A stretch of 64,000 nt of DNA, from positions 1-64,000 of the forward strand of contig CAVSFO010000020.1 of the NCBI GenBank assembly GCA_963727245.1, read 5' to 3'. Numbering within the stretch: the first letter of the stretch is position 1; the number at the start of each line of letters is the position of its first letter. Below are positions 1 to 9,661 of the stretch, in pieces. Origin of the DNA: JBKQVT01 sp963727245 (GTDB lineage Bacteria > Planctomycetota > Planctomycetia > Pirellulales > Thermoguttaceae). The position numbers were made by a program, and so were the translations under genes. A model generated the notes under the pieces. It saw only the letters and a program-made list of their open reading frames with translations, did no database searches and was not told the origin of the DNA.

Positions 1-122
1 TATACTCTTTTCAATTTCTTTCCCTGGTTACGTTTCTGCGAAAAATCGGATGCTCGGGGTAGGAAACCGCTTCGGCGGTGGATATCCGGCATTTGAAGGA
101 ACGCCCCAGCGTGCGCCGAGCC

Positions 123-344
123 ATGGCGAAGGAACAACAGCGACAGCCCCAGGCGGCCTATCCAGGCGTCATTTCGGTCCACGAACTCTACGCCCTGGAG
201 GAGGCCAGGAGGAGATTGCGGTGGACCGAGTCCGCCCTGCGCCGCACGGCGCCAGGGACTGAAGCTCCTTTTTGCGGCAAACGCAAGTACGTCAGCGGGA
301 AGGAAATCGTCCGCTTTCTTGAAGGGTTGCAGGAGGATACATAG
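123..344 (+). CDS. small HTH-like protein upstream of integrase (two compensating indels)
   Basis: Predicted 73-residue protein just upstream of the degenerate integrase and probably part of the same mobile element. The start (VISVHELYALEEARRRL) and end (GKRKYVSGKEIVRFLE) look like a short DNA-binding or excisionase-like protein. The middle reads as nonsense (TAPGTEAP), but the +1 frame there gives ARRQGLKLLFCGKRK, so one extra base near 243 and one missing T in the T5 run near 274 cancel out. This is the clearest sign that indels here are technical. An in-frame ATG at 78 is an alternative start. No specific function is recognised. Confidence 0.5.
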   Translation: MAKEQQRQPQAAYPGVISVHELYALEEARRRLRWTESALRRTAPGTEAPFCGKRKYVSGKEIVRFLEGLQEDT

Positions 345-457
345 CCCACAGGGACCGCATCCGGCGGCCGCCCGGCAGTTCCCTGGCACTGCCGGGGATG
401 CTGCCCTTGATGTTCATTTTCGCCAACAAATGGTCCCATCGACAAGAACTTATTCCT

Positions 458-1725
458 ATGTCCGAAAACGAAATCAATGTCACCGTTACCAGGTACGCCG
501 ACGCCAAGTTCTGTCTGATGCGGTATACTGATCCGGTGACTGGCAAACGGCACACCCGATCGACGGAGGCCACTGATGCGCCGCGATGCCGAGCGAGCAG
601 CCGCAAAATGGGAAGCCGAATTGCAGGAGGGACGATACCAGGAACCCTCCAATATCTCGTGGAAGGAGTTCCGCGAGACGATACGAGGGTGGAAAAACTG
701 GCCAGTCTCGCGAAAGCCACCGCGGATTCCGCGAGCGACTGCGATGAACCACCTTGAAAGGCTGGTCAACCCCCGAAATCTGATGGTCCTGACCTCCACA
801 ATTCTGAGCAAGTTTCAAGCCAAGATGCGTCAGGAGGGGATGAGGGAGACGACGATCGCAACGCATCTGCGGCACCTCCGGGCCGCGGTCAGTTGGGGCG
901 TCTCGATGGAACTGCTCCCCAAGGTGCCCGATTTTCACATGCCCAAGCGGGCAAGGGGCCTGACACTTGATGCGCGGGCGGCCGATTACCACGGAGGAGT
1001 TTGAGCGGATGCTCGCCGCGGTGCCCAAGGTCCGGCCGAACGATGCCGCGAACTGGGTGCATTATCTCAAAGGGCTTTGGCTGTCGGGACTCCGCCTGGA
1101 GGAGTCTACGGTCCTGTCTTGGGACGAAGATGCCGCGATCACAGTGGACCTGAGTGGCCGACGTCCGCGGTTGCGGATTTATGCCGAGGCAGAGAAAGGC
1201 CATCAGGACCGACTGCTCCCCATGACCCCCGACTTCGCCAAGTTCCTGATCCAGACGCCCAGGGTGGCAAGACCGGGCTGGTCTTCAAGCTCGTCGGCCA
1301 TTACACCCACGAGCAGATGACGCCTCCCCGGATCGGCCGCATCATCTCGGAGCATCGGCAAGCGGGCGAAGGTAGTCGTCCGGAAATCCGAGGGCAAGTT
1401 CGCCAGCGCCCACGACCTGCGGCGGTCCTTTGGCACCCGCTGGGCGCCCAAGGTGAAGCCGGCCACGTTGCAATTGCTCATGCGGCACCGGTCGATCGAG
1501 ACCACACTCAAGTACTATGTGGCCCAGGACGCCGACGAAATCGCCGACGAGCTGTGGAAGGCTTTTCGGAGGAAGATCGGCGAAGGCCCCCGAGGACCGC
1601 GATCTGCCGCCCAAGGGATGACGGTCTTGGCACACTTTTGGCACAAACCAGTGCCAAGAGGGGCCAAAACGCAAAAGGGGTTCCGGCGAGCAATCGCCGG
1701 AACCCCCTTTGCTATTAGGACTTAA
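458..1725 (+). pseudogene. tyrosine recombinase/integrase, frameshifted (left-hand element)
   Basis: Phage-type site-specific integrase split over several frames, with breaks near 570, 965, 1265 and 1360. All four catalytic landmarks can be read by switching frames: the first Arg in GLRLEES, the HxxR box in HDLRRSFGTRW, the His in LLMRHRS and the nucleophile Tyr in TTLKYYV. The N-terminal SAM-like core-binding region is also present. It ends two bases before the att repeat at 1727, the same arrangement as the second integrase at 54.7 kb, so it probably belongs to a separate element integrated to the left in tandem. Either decayed or broken by assembly indels; the intact motifs favour the latter. 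Confidence 0.8.
1677..1710 (+). terminator. rho-independent terminator after the left integrase
   Basis: A perfect 12-bp GC-rich stem (GGGGTTCCGGCG / CGCCGGAACCCC) with a 6-nt loop is followed by CTTT. It overlaps the last codons of the left integrase and ends 17 bp before the att repeat. Confidence 0.7.
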
Positions 1726-1726
1726 A

Positions 1727-1784
1727 AAGCGGAGGGCAAGGGATTCGAACCCTCAACCGGTTGCCCGGCACCTGATTTCGAGTC
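1727..1784. repeat. att site: 3' part of tRNA-Ser(CGA), left copy
   Basis: 58 bp identical to 56169-56226. In the right copy this is the 3' half (anticodon loop to acceptor stem) of an intact minus-strand tRNA-Ser(CGA). Here the identity ends at the anticodon region and the 5' half of the tRNA is missing, the usual signature of attL/attR after integration into a tRNA 3' end. It bounds the ~54.4-kb island. Confidence 0.9.
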
Positions 1785-1981
1785 TAGACGAAGACCCCAA
1801 AAACCCCGAGAAATCTAGCATTTCTCCAACAAGCGCAGCAGAAGGCGCAGCACTTACGCCAGAAGCCCCTTCTGCCGACCCGCAACTGGCCAGCGTAATC
1901 GACGCGTGGCCCACTCTTCCCTCTGCGATCCGCGATACTATCGTCGCCATCATCCGGACTACGGGAGTACGTGACGCGTAG
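1785..1981 (+). pseudogene. C-terminal tail of an att-spanning ORF (possible integrase 3' end)
   Basis: Open frame running out of the att repeat, with an acidic, Pro/Ala-rich linker and a conserved-looking end (DAWPTLPSAIRDTIVAII). If the island excised and circularised, this segment would lie directly downstream of the right integrase across the reconstituted att site on the same strand. It may therefore be the integrase's own C-terminal tail, separated by integration. The frame through the att repeat here (AKRRARDSNPQPVARHLISS) is also open at 56160-56226. Not independently expressed as far as I can see. Confidence 0.45.
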
Positions 1982-2047
1982 TGCCTCCCTGTGCTCTCCA
2001 TTCCGCGCGGTGCCAATCGACTCCGGCCGTCGCGCACGCCCTCGCCG

Positions 2048-2215
2048 AAAATCGCTCTGGATATTCTGACAATTCAACGGCGCAGACGGACGCCTCGGCG
2101 CGGCCACGACGAAGGCCAACCTCTCCGGCGGAAAAGCGCTCTTGATATTCTGAGAATTCAACAGCACAGATTCGCATTTACTGCGCGGCCAAGAGGAAGG
2201 CCAGCGTCTCCGCCG
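2048..2215. repeat. two imperfect 84-bp tandem repeats
   Basis: Units 2048-2131 and 2132-2215 share GCTCT(G/T)GATATTCTGA(C/G), AATTCAAC and CGGCCA.GA.GAAGGCCA blocks. On the minus strand each unit encodes a QNI(Q/K)S motif. The same DNA block occurs in inverse orientation near 54137-54156 in the 3' end of the primase gene (LQNIQSAS), so the units may be fragments of an element-borne gene end rather than iterons. The rest of 1982-2489 shows no gene I can support. Confidence 0.55.
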
Positions 2216-2489
2216 ACAATGCCCCTTGTTGCCCCACGTTCGCGACGTTTGCGCCGTGTTGCGTCCTGTTGCCGACGTTGGCCCTTCACCCCAAGCGTTG
2301 CCCTCGGCCCAACACGGGCCAACGTGGACGTATCCCCCTGGGCCCCCCCCGGCCTTGGGTCCTCCCGAAAACTTGCTTCGGCCGATTGGCCCGCGGGAAC
2401 AGGCCCCCGGATAGACAGAGTTTCTTTTGCTTGTCCGACTTTTCTAAACCCCTGGACGCAATGCACTTACACACTGAAGGAGACGCGAT

Positions 2490-2636
2490 ATGAAGATCGA
2501 GCAATGGGAGCTGGCAAGAATCACGCCCTACCCCGGCAATCCCCGCCAAAATGATGCGGCTGTCGATGCCGTGGCCGAGTCGATCCGCCAGTTCGGCTTT
2601 CGCCAGCCGATCGGGCCGAAGAGAACCCCGGGCTAG
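2490..2636 (+). pseudogene. truncated ParB-like N-terminal domain
   Basis: A 48-codon ORF starting MKIEQWELARITPYPGNPR, continuing AVAESIRQFGFRQPI. This is the classic start of the ParB/Spo0J/RepB nuclease domain in element-borne ParB-like proteins (ITPYPxNPRxN, then ESIRxFGFRxPI). It has a good ribosome site (GGAGAC) 8 nt upstream. The sequence breaks directly after FRQPIGP into unrelated DNA and a stop, so only the first ~42 residues of a normally several-hundred-residue protein survive. Probably a recombination remnant. Confidence 0.75.
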
Positions 2637-2666
2637 CCGGGGTTAGGAGGAGGGAAGAGGATGGAC

Positions 2667-3275
2667 TTAGCCGTTGCGGGTGAACTTGCCCCGGTCGGCC
2701 TTGGAGAACCGGGCCTCGGCGCCCTTGACCTTGATCTCGCGGATGATCGCCGATGTAGACCGTGGCATGGGGCGTCTTGCCGCCGGGCGACTTCCAGTAG
2801 CCCTTGGCCTCGGCCGCCTCGACCATCTCCTTGGCGGTCATCGGCTGGCCGGATTCCTCGAGCACCTTGGCCGCGGCATCCAGGCCGCTCATGCGTTTCT
2901 CCTTGGGCTCCTTCTTGGCCCGCGTCCGCTTGGGCTTGTCGGTCTTCTCGGCCGCGGGCAGGCTCGGTCCCGGTGGCCGGTTCGACCTTGGCCGTGTCTT
3001 CGGCCGTGGGACGCCGACGTTTGCGCCGGTTGGGCCTCGGCCGGGGCCTTGGCCTTCTGGGTGCCCTTGCCCTTCTTGCCGCCCGTTTGGGCACCGTCGG
3101 CCCCGACGGCCGCCCGCAGGCGCTGGGCCGACTGGATGCGGACCTTCTTGCCGGTGGCCAGGTTCGTGGCGTCCCAGCCGCCGTACCGGCTCTCCGCATC
3201 GATCCGCACCTGGACGACCTTGTTGGTCACCTTCGCAGTGTACACACGGCCAATCTTCACTTCGTTCTTCTTCAT
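2667..3275 (-). pseudogene. HARE-HTH winged-helix protein, three frameshifts
   Basis: About 200 residues when frames are joined. The start (MKKNEVKIGRVYTAKVTNK) and VQVRIDAESRYGGWDATNL suggest a small beta-barrel. A Lys/Ala/Pro-rich linker follows, then SGLDAAAKVLEESGQPMTAK, EMVEAAEAKGYW and PHATVYSAIIREI, which match the HARE-HTH (HB1/ASXL/restriction-endonuclease HTH) domain, ending KFTRNG. Frame breaks lie near 3015, 2965 and 2750. Such proteins are common as stand-alone DNA-binding proteins in planctomycetes (family knowledge). It faces the ParB fragment tail-to-tail. Confidence 0.7.
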
Positions 3276-3764
3276 CGCACATTCTCCTTTTCTGGAACAT
3301 GGGGTGTTGGTTCAAACCACAACCACACATGAGCCAGGTTTTCGGAAAAACATCAAGCGGACTGTGAGGCCCTCGGGCCAGATTTCTGTAATTCCTGTGT
3401 AATCGTTGGGCGTGGAAAGGCTCGTTGATGACTGACCATAACGCTGATTCGCGGCAAGACGGCCCACTAAATCCCCAAGCCTTGCGGCTGGCGGACATGG
3501 CCCGCGTTGTTGCCGCCTCGAACCCACCTGTGGCACCCGCGGCCGCTGGTAACAGGTGCTCATCGACTCCACCGCCTGGTGTGACCGCTGGGGCGACAGC
3601 CTTCTGTCGAATTGTCCGTCAGCAGTGCGGAACGCGGCCCGAGCCCCCACCCGGCCGCCGGACGGTTTGCGATTCACACCGCCGATTCTCAGCCCTTGTG
3701 CGGGATTCCGATGTCCTCAATTCGGATCTTCAGGAGTCGTTGGACCAACACGGCGGTGTACCAG
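3276..3764. other. no supported gene
   Basis: Overlapping short ORFs on both strands but none with recognisable motifs or a convincing ribosome site. Probably degenerate DNA between the HARE-HTH gene and the sulfur operon. Confidence 0.4.
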
Positions 3765-5028
3765 TCAAGATGCGCCCGACGCGGCCGCAACGTGAGGGCC
3801 GGCGCCAGCCGAGCGGGAGTCAATGTCTGAAGTCCAATCGTAGATGCGGTAGGTCTTCACTCGCTTCGCGTGTGCCTTTTCGAGGCTGCCGCGCGAGAAG
3901 TGGTTGGACTCCGCTACCCAGGAGAACTCGGCCTCTTCCAACCCCCATTCGAGGACCTTGGGCAACAGCTCGCAGCAATACCAGGCCGATTCCCATCATG
4001 CTGAACTCAGGAAGGACCGTCGCAGCCAGAATCCGGATCTTCCTGATCTCCTGCTTCTTGCGTAACAGCCGCAGAAACCCAAAGGGAAAGAGCCGGCCGT
4101 CGATCTGCCTGATCCTGGGGTTGTAGTCGGGCAGGGCGAAGACCGCGCCGATCATCCGCCCGTCCAGTTCCGCCGCGATCGCCAGTTCGGGTACCATCAA
4201 ATGTCGCAAGCCCTCGGCCATGTGGCGGACCTCGCGTGGCGACATGGGCGAGAACCCCCACATGTTCCGCAGCGCCTCGTTGTAGATCCGCAGAAACGTC
4301 TCCACGTCCTCGACGAAGTGTTTGGTATCCAGCGGCCGCAAGTGCAGGTTGTATCGCTCGACGACCTTTTCGACGAAGGGCCGAAACTTCGCCGCGTTGG
4401 CGGGCATCATGTCCTTGTGACCCCAGTAGGCGTAGAGGTCCTGGGCCTTGCGAAACCCGTAGTTCTCGATCAGCCGTGGATAATAGCTCGGGTTGTACGG
4501 CATCATGAACGTCGGCGGGAAATCGAAACCGTCGACGAGCAGGCCGAGCACATAGTTGATGCTGGGGTTGGCCGGGCCGCGCAAGTTCGCGATGCCGTCT
4601 TGGGCGAACCACTCCCGGACCGCATCGAACAGGCCATCGGCCGCGTCCTGATCGTCGACGCACTCGAAGAATCCGAAGAAGCCACGGGGATCGTTGCGGA
4701 ACTCGATGTGTTCCCGGTTCAAGATGGCCGCCACCCGGCCGCAGACTTCCGGGCCCCGCCGGGCCAAGAAGGTCTGCACGTGATTCCGTTCGTAGAACGG
4801 GTGGGGCCGATATCCGACCAACTCCTTCTGGTCGCCCCGCAGCGGCGGTATCCAGTTCGGGTCGCCGCGATACAGTCTCCACGGGAACTTCAGGAAAGCC
4901 TTGCGATCGCGCCAGGTCGTCACGGGCGTGACGACGATGCCCGACGATTTCGCCGCTGTCCTGAAGCTCTTCATCTTGGCACCGCTGTCCGCAAAAGAAG
5001 CCGCCGTTTCCGAGACAGGCCGGCTCAT
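3765..5028 (-). CDS. GNAT-like acyltransferase (frameshifted), third gene of metY operon
   Basis: About 420 residues after joining frames at ~3975 (GIGLVLLRAV then LLPKVLEWGLEEAEFSWV). FLKFPWRLYRGDPNWIPPL near residue 50, GPANPSINYVLGLL and MMPYNPSYYPRLIENYGF are typical of a large GNAT-fold family found beside lipid and condensation-type genes. The C-terminal part (YNPRIRQ..., WVAESN, KTYRIYDW) is the usual GNAT acceptor half. Its ATG overlaps the metY stop by 4 bp, so it is translationally coupled. Substrate unknown; possibly an N-acyl transferase working with the condensation-domain protein at the head of the operon. Confidence 0.65.
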
Positions 5029-6339
5029 GCCTGCGATGCCGCAAGCGCCTGGTCAAGGTCGGCAATGATGTCCCGCACGTCCTCGATGCCCACCGACAGG
5101 CGGACGAACTCGGGCGTCACGCCGGTCTGGGCCTGTTCCTCGGGCGTAAGCTGCGAGTGGGTCGTCGTGGCCGGGTGGATGATCAGCGACTTGGCGTCGC
5201 CGATGTTCGCCAGGTGGCTGAACAGCTTGACGCTGTTGATCAGCTTGACGCCGGCTTCCTTGCCGCCCTTGATGCCGAATCCGACGATCGCGCCCTGCCC
5301 GTCGGGCAGGTACTTCTTCGCGCTGGCGTAGTCGGGGTGGCTGGGCAGGCCCGGATAATTCACCCACGCGACGGCCGGATGTTTTTCGAGGAACTGCGCG
5401 ACGGCCAGGGCGTTCTTCGAGTGCCGCTCCAGCCGCAGGTGCAGCGTCTCCAACCCCAGCAGCGTCAGGAACGACCCGAACGGGACTCTGGCGTCGCGCC
5501 CGTGTCGCGCAGCCAGTGGGTGCGGATGTAGATGATGTAGGCGATGTTGCCGATCGGCCGCAGCGCCTCCTCGAAGACGATGCCGTGATAGGCGGGATCG
5601 GGGGCGGTGAACTCCGGCCACTTCTTCGGATCCTTTGCCCAGGGGAATTTGCCGCTGTCCACGATGGCGCCGCCGATGTGCACGCCGTGGCCGCCGATGA
5701 ACTTCGTCGTCGAATAGACCACGATGTCGAAGCCGTGCTCGATGGGCCGGAACAACGCCGGCGTCAGCACCGTGTTGTCGATGATCGCCGGCAAACCGTG
5801 GCGGTGCGCGATGTCGGTGAGCTTCCGGTAGTCCGGCACGTCGTTCTTCGGGTTGCCGGGCGTCTCGATGTAGACGGCGCGCGTGTTCTCGTCGACCAGC
5901 TTGCTGAGTGTCTTCCGGCTTGCTGGGATCGAAGAACCGCACTTCGATGCCGAGCTTCGAGAAGGTCTGCGTGAACAGGGTCCACGTCCCGCCGTAGAGG
6001 CTGTTGGCGGAAATGAAGTTCTGCCCGGCATGCACGATCGTCAGCAGGGCCGCGGTGATCGCCGCCTGGCCGCTGGAGAACGCCAGTCCCGCGGCGCCGC
6101 CGTCGAGCGCCGCCAGGCGCTTTTCCAGACACGTCGGTCGTGGGGTTCATCAGGCGGGTGTAGATGTTGCCGAATTCCCGCAAGCCGAACAGGTTCGCCG
6201 CGTGGTCCGTGTCGTGGAACACGTAGCTCGTCGTCGCGTAGATGGGCACGGCGCGGGCTGTCGTTGTGGGGTCGGGCACCTGGCCGGCGTGCAGGGCCAA
6301 GGTGCCAAGGCCGCGGAAGATATTCGGTTCTTCACTCAT
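5025..6339 (-). CDS. metY: O-acetylhomoserine sulfhydrylase (frameshifted)
   Basis: PLP-dependent Cys/Met-metabolism enzyme making homocysteine from O-acetylhomoserine and sulfide. Joined frames give ~435 residues, the family's usual length. The N-terminus (TLALHAGQVPDPTT, ARAVPIYATTSYVF), HAGQNFISANSLYGGT, NPKNDVPDY, AIIDNTVLTPALFRPIEHG, the PLP-lysine motif VVYSTTKFIGGHG and LFSHLANIGDAKSLIIHPA are all diagnostic of MetY rather than MetB. Frame breaks lie near 6128, 5915 and 5488; none removes a catalytic motif. Second gene of a minus-strand operon with ATGA overlaps at both ends. Confidence 0.88.
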
Positions 6340-7795
6340 GATGTCCCGGTTCTCCAAGTGTGTGTCTTGTATTTCCGCATCTCGCAGAAGCTTGGTGCGG
6401 CAGGGAGCAATTTCCATGCCGCACAGGTGCTTCGGGAGGCTGCGCCGATGGGTTTTCGCATTTCACAGCGGTCGTCGACCGCCTCCAATTGCTCCACGAA
6501 CGACCGCATGATCCCGTCGATCTTGGACTGGGAAAATCCCGTGAGGCGATAACTGACGGCGATGTTCATCTGGTCGCGTATGGTCGTCGGCGAGACGACC
6601 AGCGGCAGCGCCGGTCCATTGGACACGGCACGGTGGTAATCAAGAATCCGGCCCGCACTTGCCGCTCGATCCACGTGCCGCGCAAGTGCACGTTCGAGAT
6701 GCCCGCGGTCAGCGGCAGGGCCCGGCGGGCAAAATGGACACGGTTCTCTGGCTTCACATGAGGCCAAAGGGCACTTGCCACGCGCAGATTCACCGCGGAA
6801 TCGAGATAGCTCCGCTGCTGCTTCTTTACGCGGGTTACGGCGGCGATGCGGCGGGTCAGTTCGTCCAGACCAACTCTTCCCTCGCCCGCAACCCGCACCA
6901 GGTAGTAGCCGAGAAACGTGCCCAGCGACTGGCTCAAGTCTTCGCTTGCGTCCGGGCGTGTATCGACGATCGTGCCCAACGTCATGTCGCGAGCCCGCCC
7001 CTTGGCGGACCGCTTGGGCAGAAAGGGAGCCATCGCACGGCACAAGGCCGCGAGAAACACATCATTGACCGACGCCTCATGGTCTCGCGCGAACTGACAG
7101 ACCGCTTGCACGGTTCCCGGCCGTACGCGATACAGCGAGTAACCCACGACCATCTGCCGGGCCGAAGCATAGGCCACCCGCCAGGTCGAGCGGTTGTCGA
7201 GCCAACTGCGAATCGAACGCCACATGGGCCAAGCCAGATGACGACCTTGCAGCCGGTGGGCGAAGACGTCGCGGTACGTGCCCGGATAGAGGTCCAAAGG
7301 TTGTTCGTTCTCGGGAATATCCAGGGCCAAATAGCGGCCCAACACGTGCCGCATCACGAGCCTGGCCCCGACGCTGTCGGCGGCCCAATGGTCATAGATC
7401 AACGAAACATCATGAAACGCCGGCCCCGCATCGACGACGCTGAAACGAAAGGGCCGGCAGCGAGGACGCCCGAAGGGGCAATTCAGCTCCCGCGCCAGGT
7501 GGGCGGCCAGGCGATCCTCGGGCGAGTCATCGCCAACAACCAGGGCAACTTCCGGCGGATGCAGCCGGTCGCACGGTTCGTGGCCATAACAATCACTCTC
7601 GGGATCGATCTGGGCGACCCCCAGGCCGTTGTGGTCGAAGGCATCGCGAATCGCTCGCTGCAAGGACATCAGGTCCAGTGGTCCTGAAAGCCGATAGGTG
7701 TGAGCGGCGTTGTAAGGGTGCAGTTCGCCCCACTGCAACATCACTCGCTGGAAGGCGTTCAACCGGCCTATCAGGCGTGGCGCTTGGCAAATCAT
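6336..7795 (-). CDS. condensation-domain (CoA-dependent acyltransferase) protein, frameshifted
   Basis: About 485 residues, first gene of the metY operon. It starts LIGRLNAFQRVMLQWGELHP and carries the acyltransferase/condensation motif as HWAAD in LIYDHWAADSVG near residue 140 (HxxxD catalytic box), plus SVNDVFLAALCRAM and LGTIVDTR in the second lobe. This is the fold shared by NRPS condensation domains, wax-ester synthases and chloramphenicol acetyltransferase. A frame break near 6625 separates FLITT from VSNGPALPLVVSP. The stop overlaps the metY ATG as ATGA. Single-domain members often make small acylated products; its link to sulfur metabolism is unknown. The last ~45 codons are not family-like and the DNA there can also fold into hairpins. 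Confidence 0.7.
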
Positions 7796-7980
7796 GGCTG
7801 AAGGCTCCGCGGTCTACGGCGGCGTCGTGCCGGCGCTGCGCCTCGCGTCGCACGCCGCCAGTAGTAACGAAGCAGAAGGCTGACGGCCGCGCAACGCCGC
7901 AGAAAGTTCGCCTGCGCAGTCCTTATCCGACTTGAGGCATTTCCCATTCGTAGTCTCCCGTGGGCCAGCGACCAGCGGGA

Positions 7981-7996
7981 CGCAACTTCCATGCCG
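7981..7996 (-). promoter_or_regulatory. candidate sigma-54 promoter for the metY operon
   Basis: Minus-strand CGGCATGGAAGTTGCG has the GG-N10-GC spacing and the TTGC element but departs from the TGGCAC-N5-TTGC consensus at three positions. It would give a leader of about 175 nt. Weaker than the other sigma-54 sites listed. A TCACGG half-site lies ~60 bp upstream. Confidence 0.35.
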
Positions 7997-8165
7997 CCGG
8001 CGAGCATGGGCCGATATGCATAGAATGTGGCCCGACACAAACAGCGATGCTGGGATGCGTCACGGTCTCCCCGCAACGGCGGACCGTTGCCCGTGACCTG
8101 TGCTCGGATGGTCTCCGACAGCCGGATGGTCAAAACGCCGCCGAGGTGTTTCAAGAAAAGGTCAC

Positions 8166-8193
8166 TTGCGACGAATTCGGCGGCCGGTATATT
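8166..8193 (+). promoter_or_regulatory. sigma-70-type promoter for the CBS/CGL operon
   Basis: TTGCGA, a 16-bp spacer, then TATATT, 66 bp upstream of the cystathionine beta-synthase start. The operon then has a clear GGAGG ribosome site. No sigma-54 motif was found for this gene pair. Confidence 0.5.
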
Positions 8194-8258
8194 AGTTTCT
8201 GTTGTCGAGCAATCGCGGCTATTGTTTACGTGCGTTGAACTCACCACGGAGGCGGACG

Positions 8259-9632
8259 ATGGTCCCCTTTCCCAACATCTTGCAGCTGATCGGCAACACG
8301 CCCTTGGTCGAACTACGCCGGTTCGACACCGGCCCGTGCAAACTGTTCGTCAAGCTGGAGAGCCAGAACCCCGGTGGCTCGATCAAGGATCGCATCGGCC
8401 GCTCGATGATTGAAACGGCCGAACGGGAAGGAAAGATCGGCCCCGGCTCCGTGCTGGTCGAGGCCACGGCGGGCAACACGGGCCTGGGGCTGGCGCTGGT
8501 CGCCGCCCAGAAGGGCTACCGCCTCATCCTCGTCATCCCCGACAAAATGAGCCAGGAGAAAGTCTTGCATCTGAAGGCCCTGGGCGCTGAAGTCGTGATG
8601 ACTCGCAGCGACGTGGGCAAGGGCCATCCTCAGTATTACCAGGATCTGGCCGAGAAGATCACCCGGGAGACGCCACAGGCATTCTACGTCAATCAGTTCA
8701 ACAATCCCGCCAATCCGCTGGCCCACGAAACGACGACTGGACCGGAGATTTGGGCCCAGACCGGCCACGACGTGGACGCGGTCGTCTGCGGCGTGGGCTC
8801 CGGCGGCACGATCACGGGCCTGAGCCATTTCTTCGCCCGCGTGGCCCCGCAGGTGGAAATCGTGCTGGCCGATCCAGCCGGCTCGGTGCTGGCCGACTTC
8901 ATCCGGACGGGCCGCATCGGCGAGGCCGGCTCCTGGGTCGTCGAGGGAATCGGCGAGGACTTCGTGCCCCCGATCGCCGACTTGACACGGGTCCGCCATG
9001 CCTACACAATTACCGATGCTGAGAGTCTCTCCACGGCCCGGGCTTTGTTGAAGCAGGAAGGCATCCTTGCCGGGTCGTCGTCCGGGACCTTGGTGGCCGG
9101 GGCCTTGCGATACTGCCGCGAGCAGACCACTCCGAAGCGGGTGGCCACCCTGGTCTGCGACAGCGGCGGCAAGTACCTGTCGAAGATGTTCAACGACTTC
9201 TGGATGGCAGATCGTGGTTTTCTCGCCGGCAAGACGTTCAGCGACCTGCGCGACGTCATCAGCCACCGGTTCGCCGAAGGAGCCGTCATCAGCGTCGCGC
9301 CGGACGATCCGCTGAACATCGCCTACGCCCGCATGAGATTGTACGACGTGTCGCAGCTTCCTGTTCTGGAGGGAGACCGCGTTGCCGGAATCCTCGACGA
9401 GTCCGACCTGCTGCTGGCTGTTACCGGCGACGCGGGCGCCTTTCGGCGTCCGGTGCGCGAGTTCATGACGACGAAACTGCAAACGGTCTCTCCCCAAGCC
9501 CCGATCGAGGCACTTCTGCCGGTTTTCGATGCGGGCCACGTAGCCATCGTGACCGATGACGAGATTTTCTATGGTCTGATTACGCGCGTGGACGTGGTGA
9601 GCTATCTGCGGCGGCAACACCAACCGGTTTGA
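8259..9632 (+). CDS. cbs: cystathionine beta-synthase with C-terminal CBS-domain pair
   Basis: 457 residues. Condenses serine (or O-acetylserine) with homocysteine to cystathionine, the first step of reverse transsulfuration. Residues ~1-320 form the fold-type II PLP core: GNTPLVELRR, the PLP lysine in NPGGSIKDRIG, the substrate loop TAGNTGLG, the phosphate loop GVGSGGTITG and the GSSSGT motif. Residues ~335-455 hold two CBS modules (VISVAPDDPLNIAYARM, MTTKLQTVSPQAPIEALL), the regulatory part that binds adenosyl ligands in relatives. The ATG at 8259 follows ACGGAGG. The next gene, a gamma-lyase, starts 29 bp downstream, completing the pathway to cysteine. Intact. Confidence 0.93.
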   Translation: MVPFPNILQLIGNTPLVELRRFDTGPCKLFVKLESQNPGGSIKDRIGRSMIETAEREGKIGPGSVLVEATAGNTGLGLALVAAQKGYRLILVIPDKMSQEKVLHLKALGAEVVMTRSDVGKGHPQYYQDLAEKITRETPQAFYVNQFNNPANPLAHETTTGPEIWAQTGHDVDAVVCGVGSGGTITGLSHFFARVAPQVEIVLADPAGSVLADFIRTGRIGEAGSWVVEGIGEDFVPPIADLTRVRHAYTITDAESLSTARALLKQEGILAGSSSGTLVAGALRYCREQTTPKRVATLVCDSGGKYLSKMFNDFWMADRGFLAGKTFSDLRDVISHRFAEGAVISVAPDDPLNIAYARMRLYDVSQLPVLEGDRVAGILDESDLLLAVTGDAGAFRRPVREFMTTKLQTVSPQAPIEALLPVFDAGHVAIVTDDEIFYGLITRVDVVSYLRRQHQPV

Positions 9633-9661
9633 TCAACGAGCACCAAGAGCTGGAGCCCCCT

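Noticed and set aside
2158..2466. Open frames on both strands at 2.1-2.5 kb
   Set aside because: No motifs; the region is repeat remnants at the island's left end.
3425..4126. 233-codon plus-strand ORF
   Set aside because: Overlaps the real GNAT gene and has no domain or ribosome-site support.
6340..6530. Possible SAM riboswitch before metY
   Set aside because: Hairpins exist (GTGCGGCA/TGCCGCAC) but no SAM-I/II/IV core motif is recognisable, and the region is also the coding end of the previous gene.
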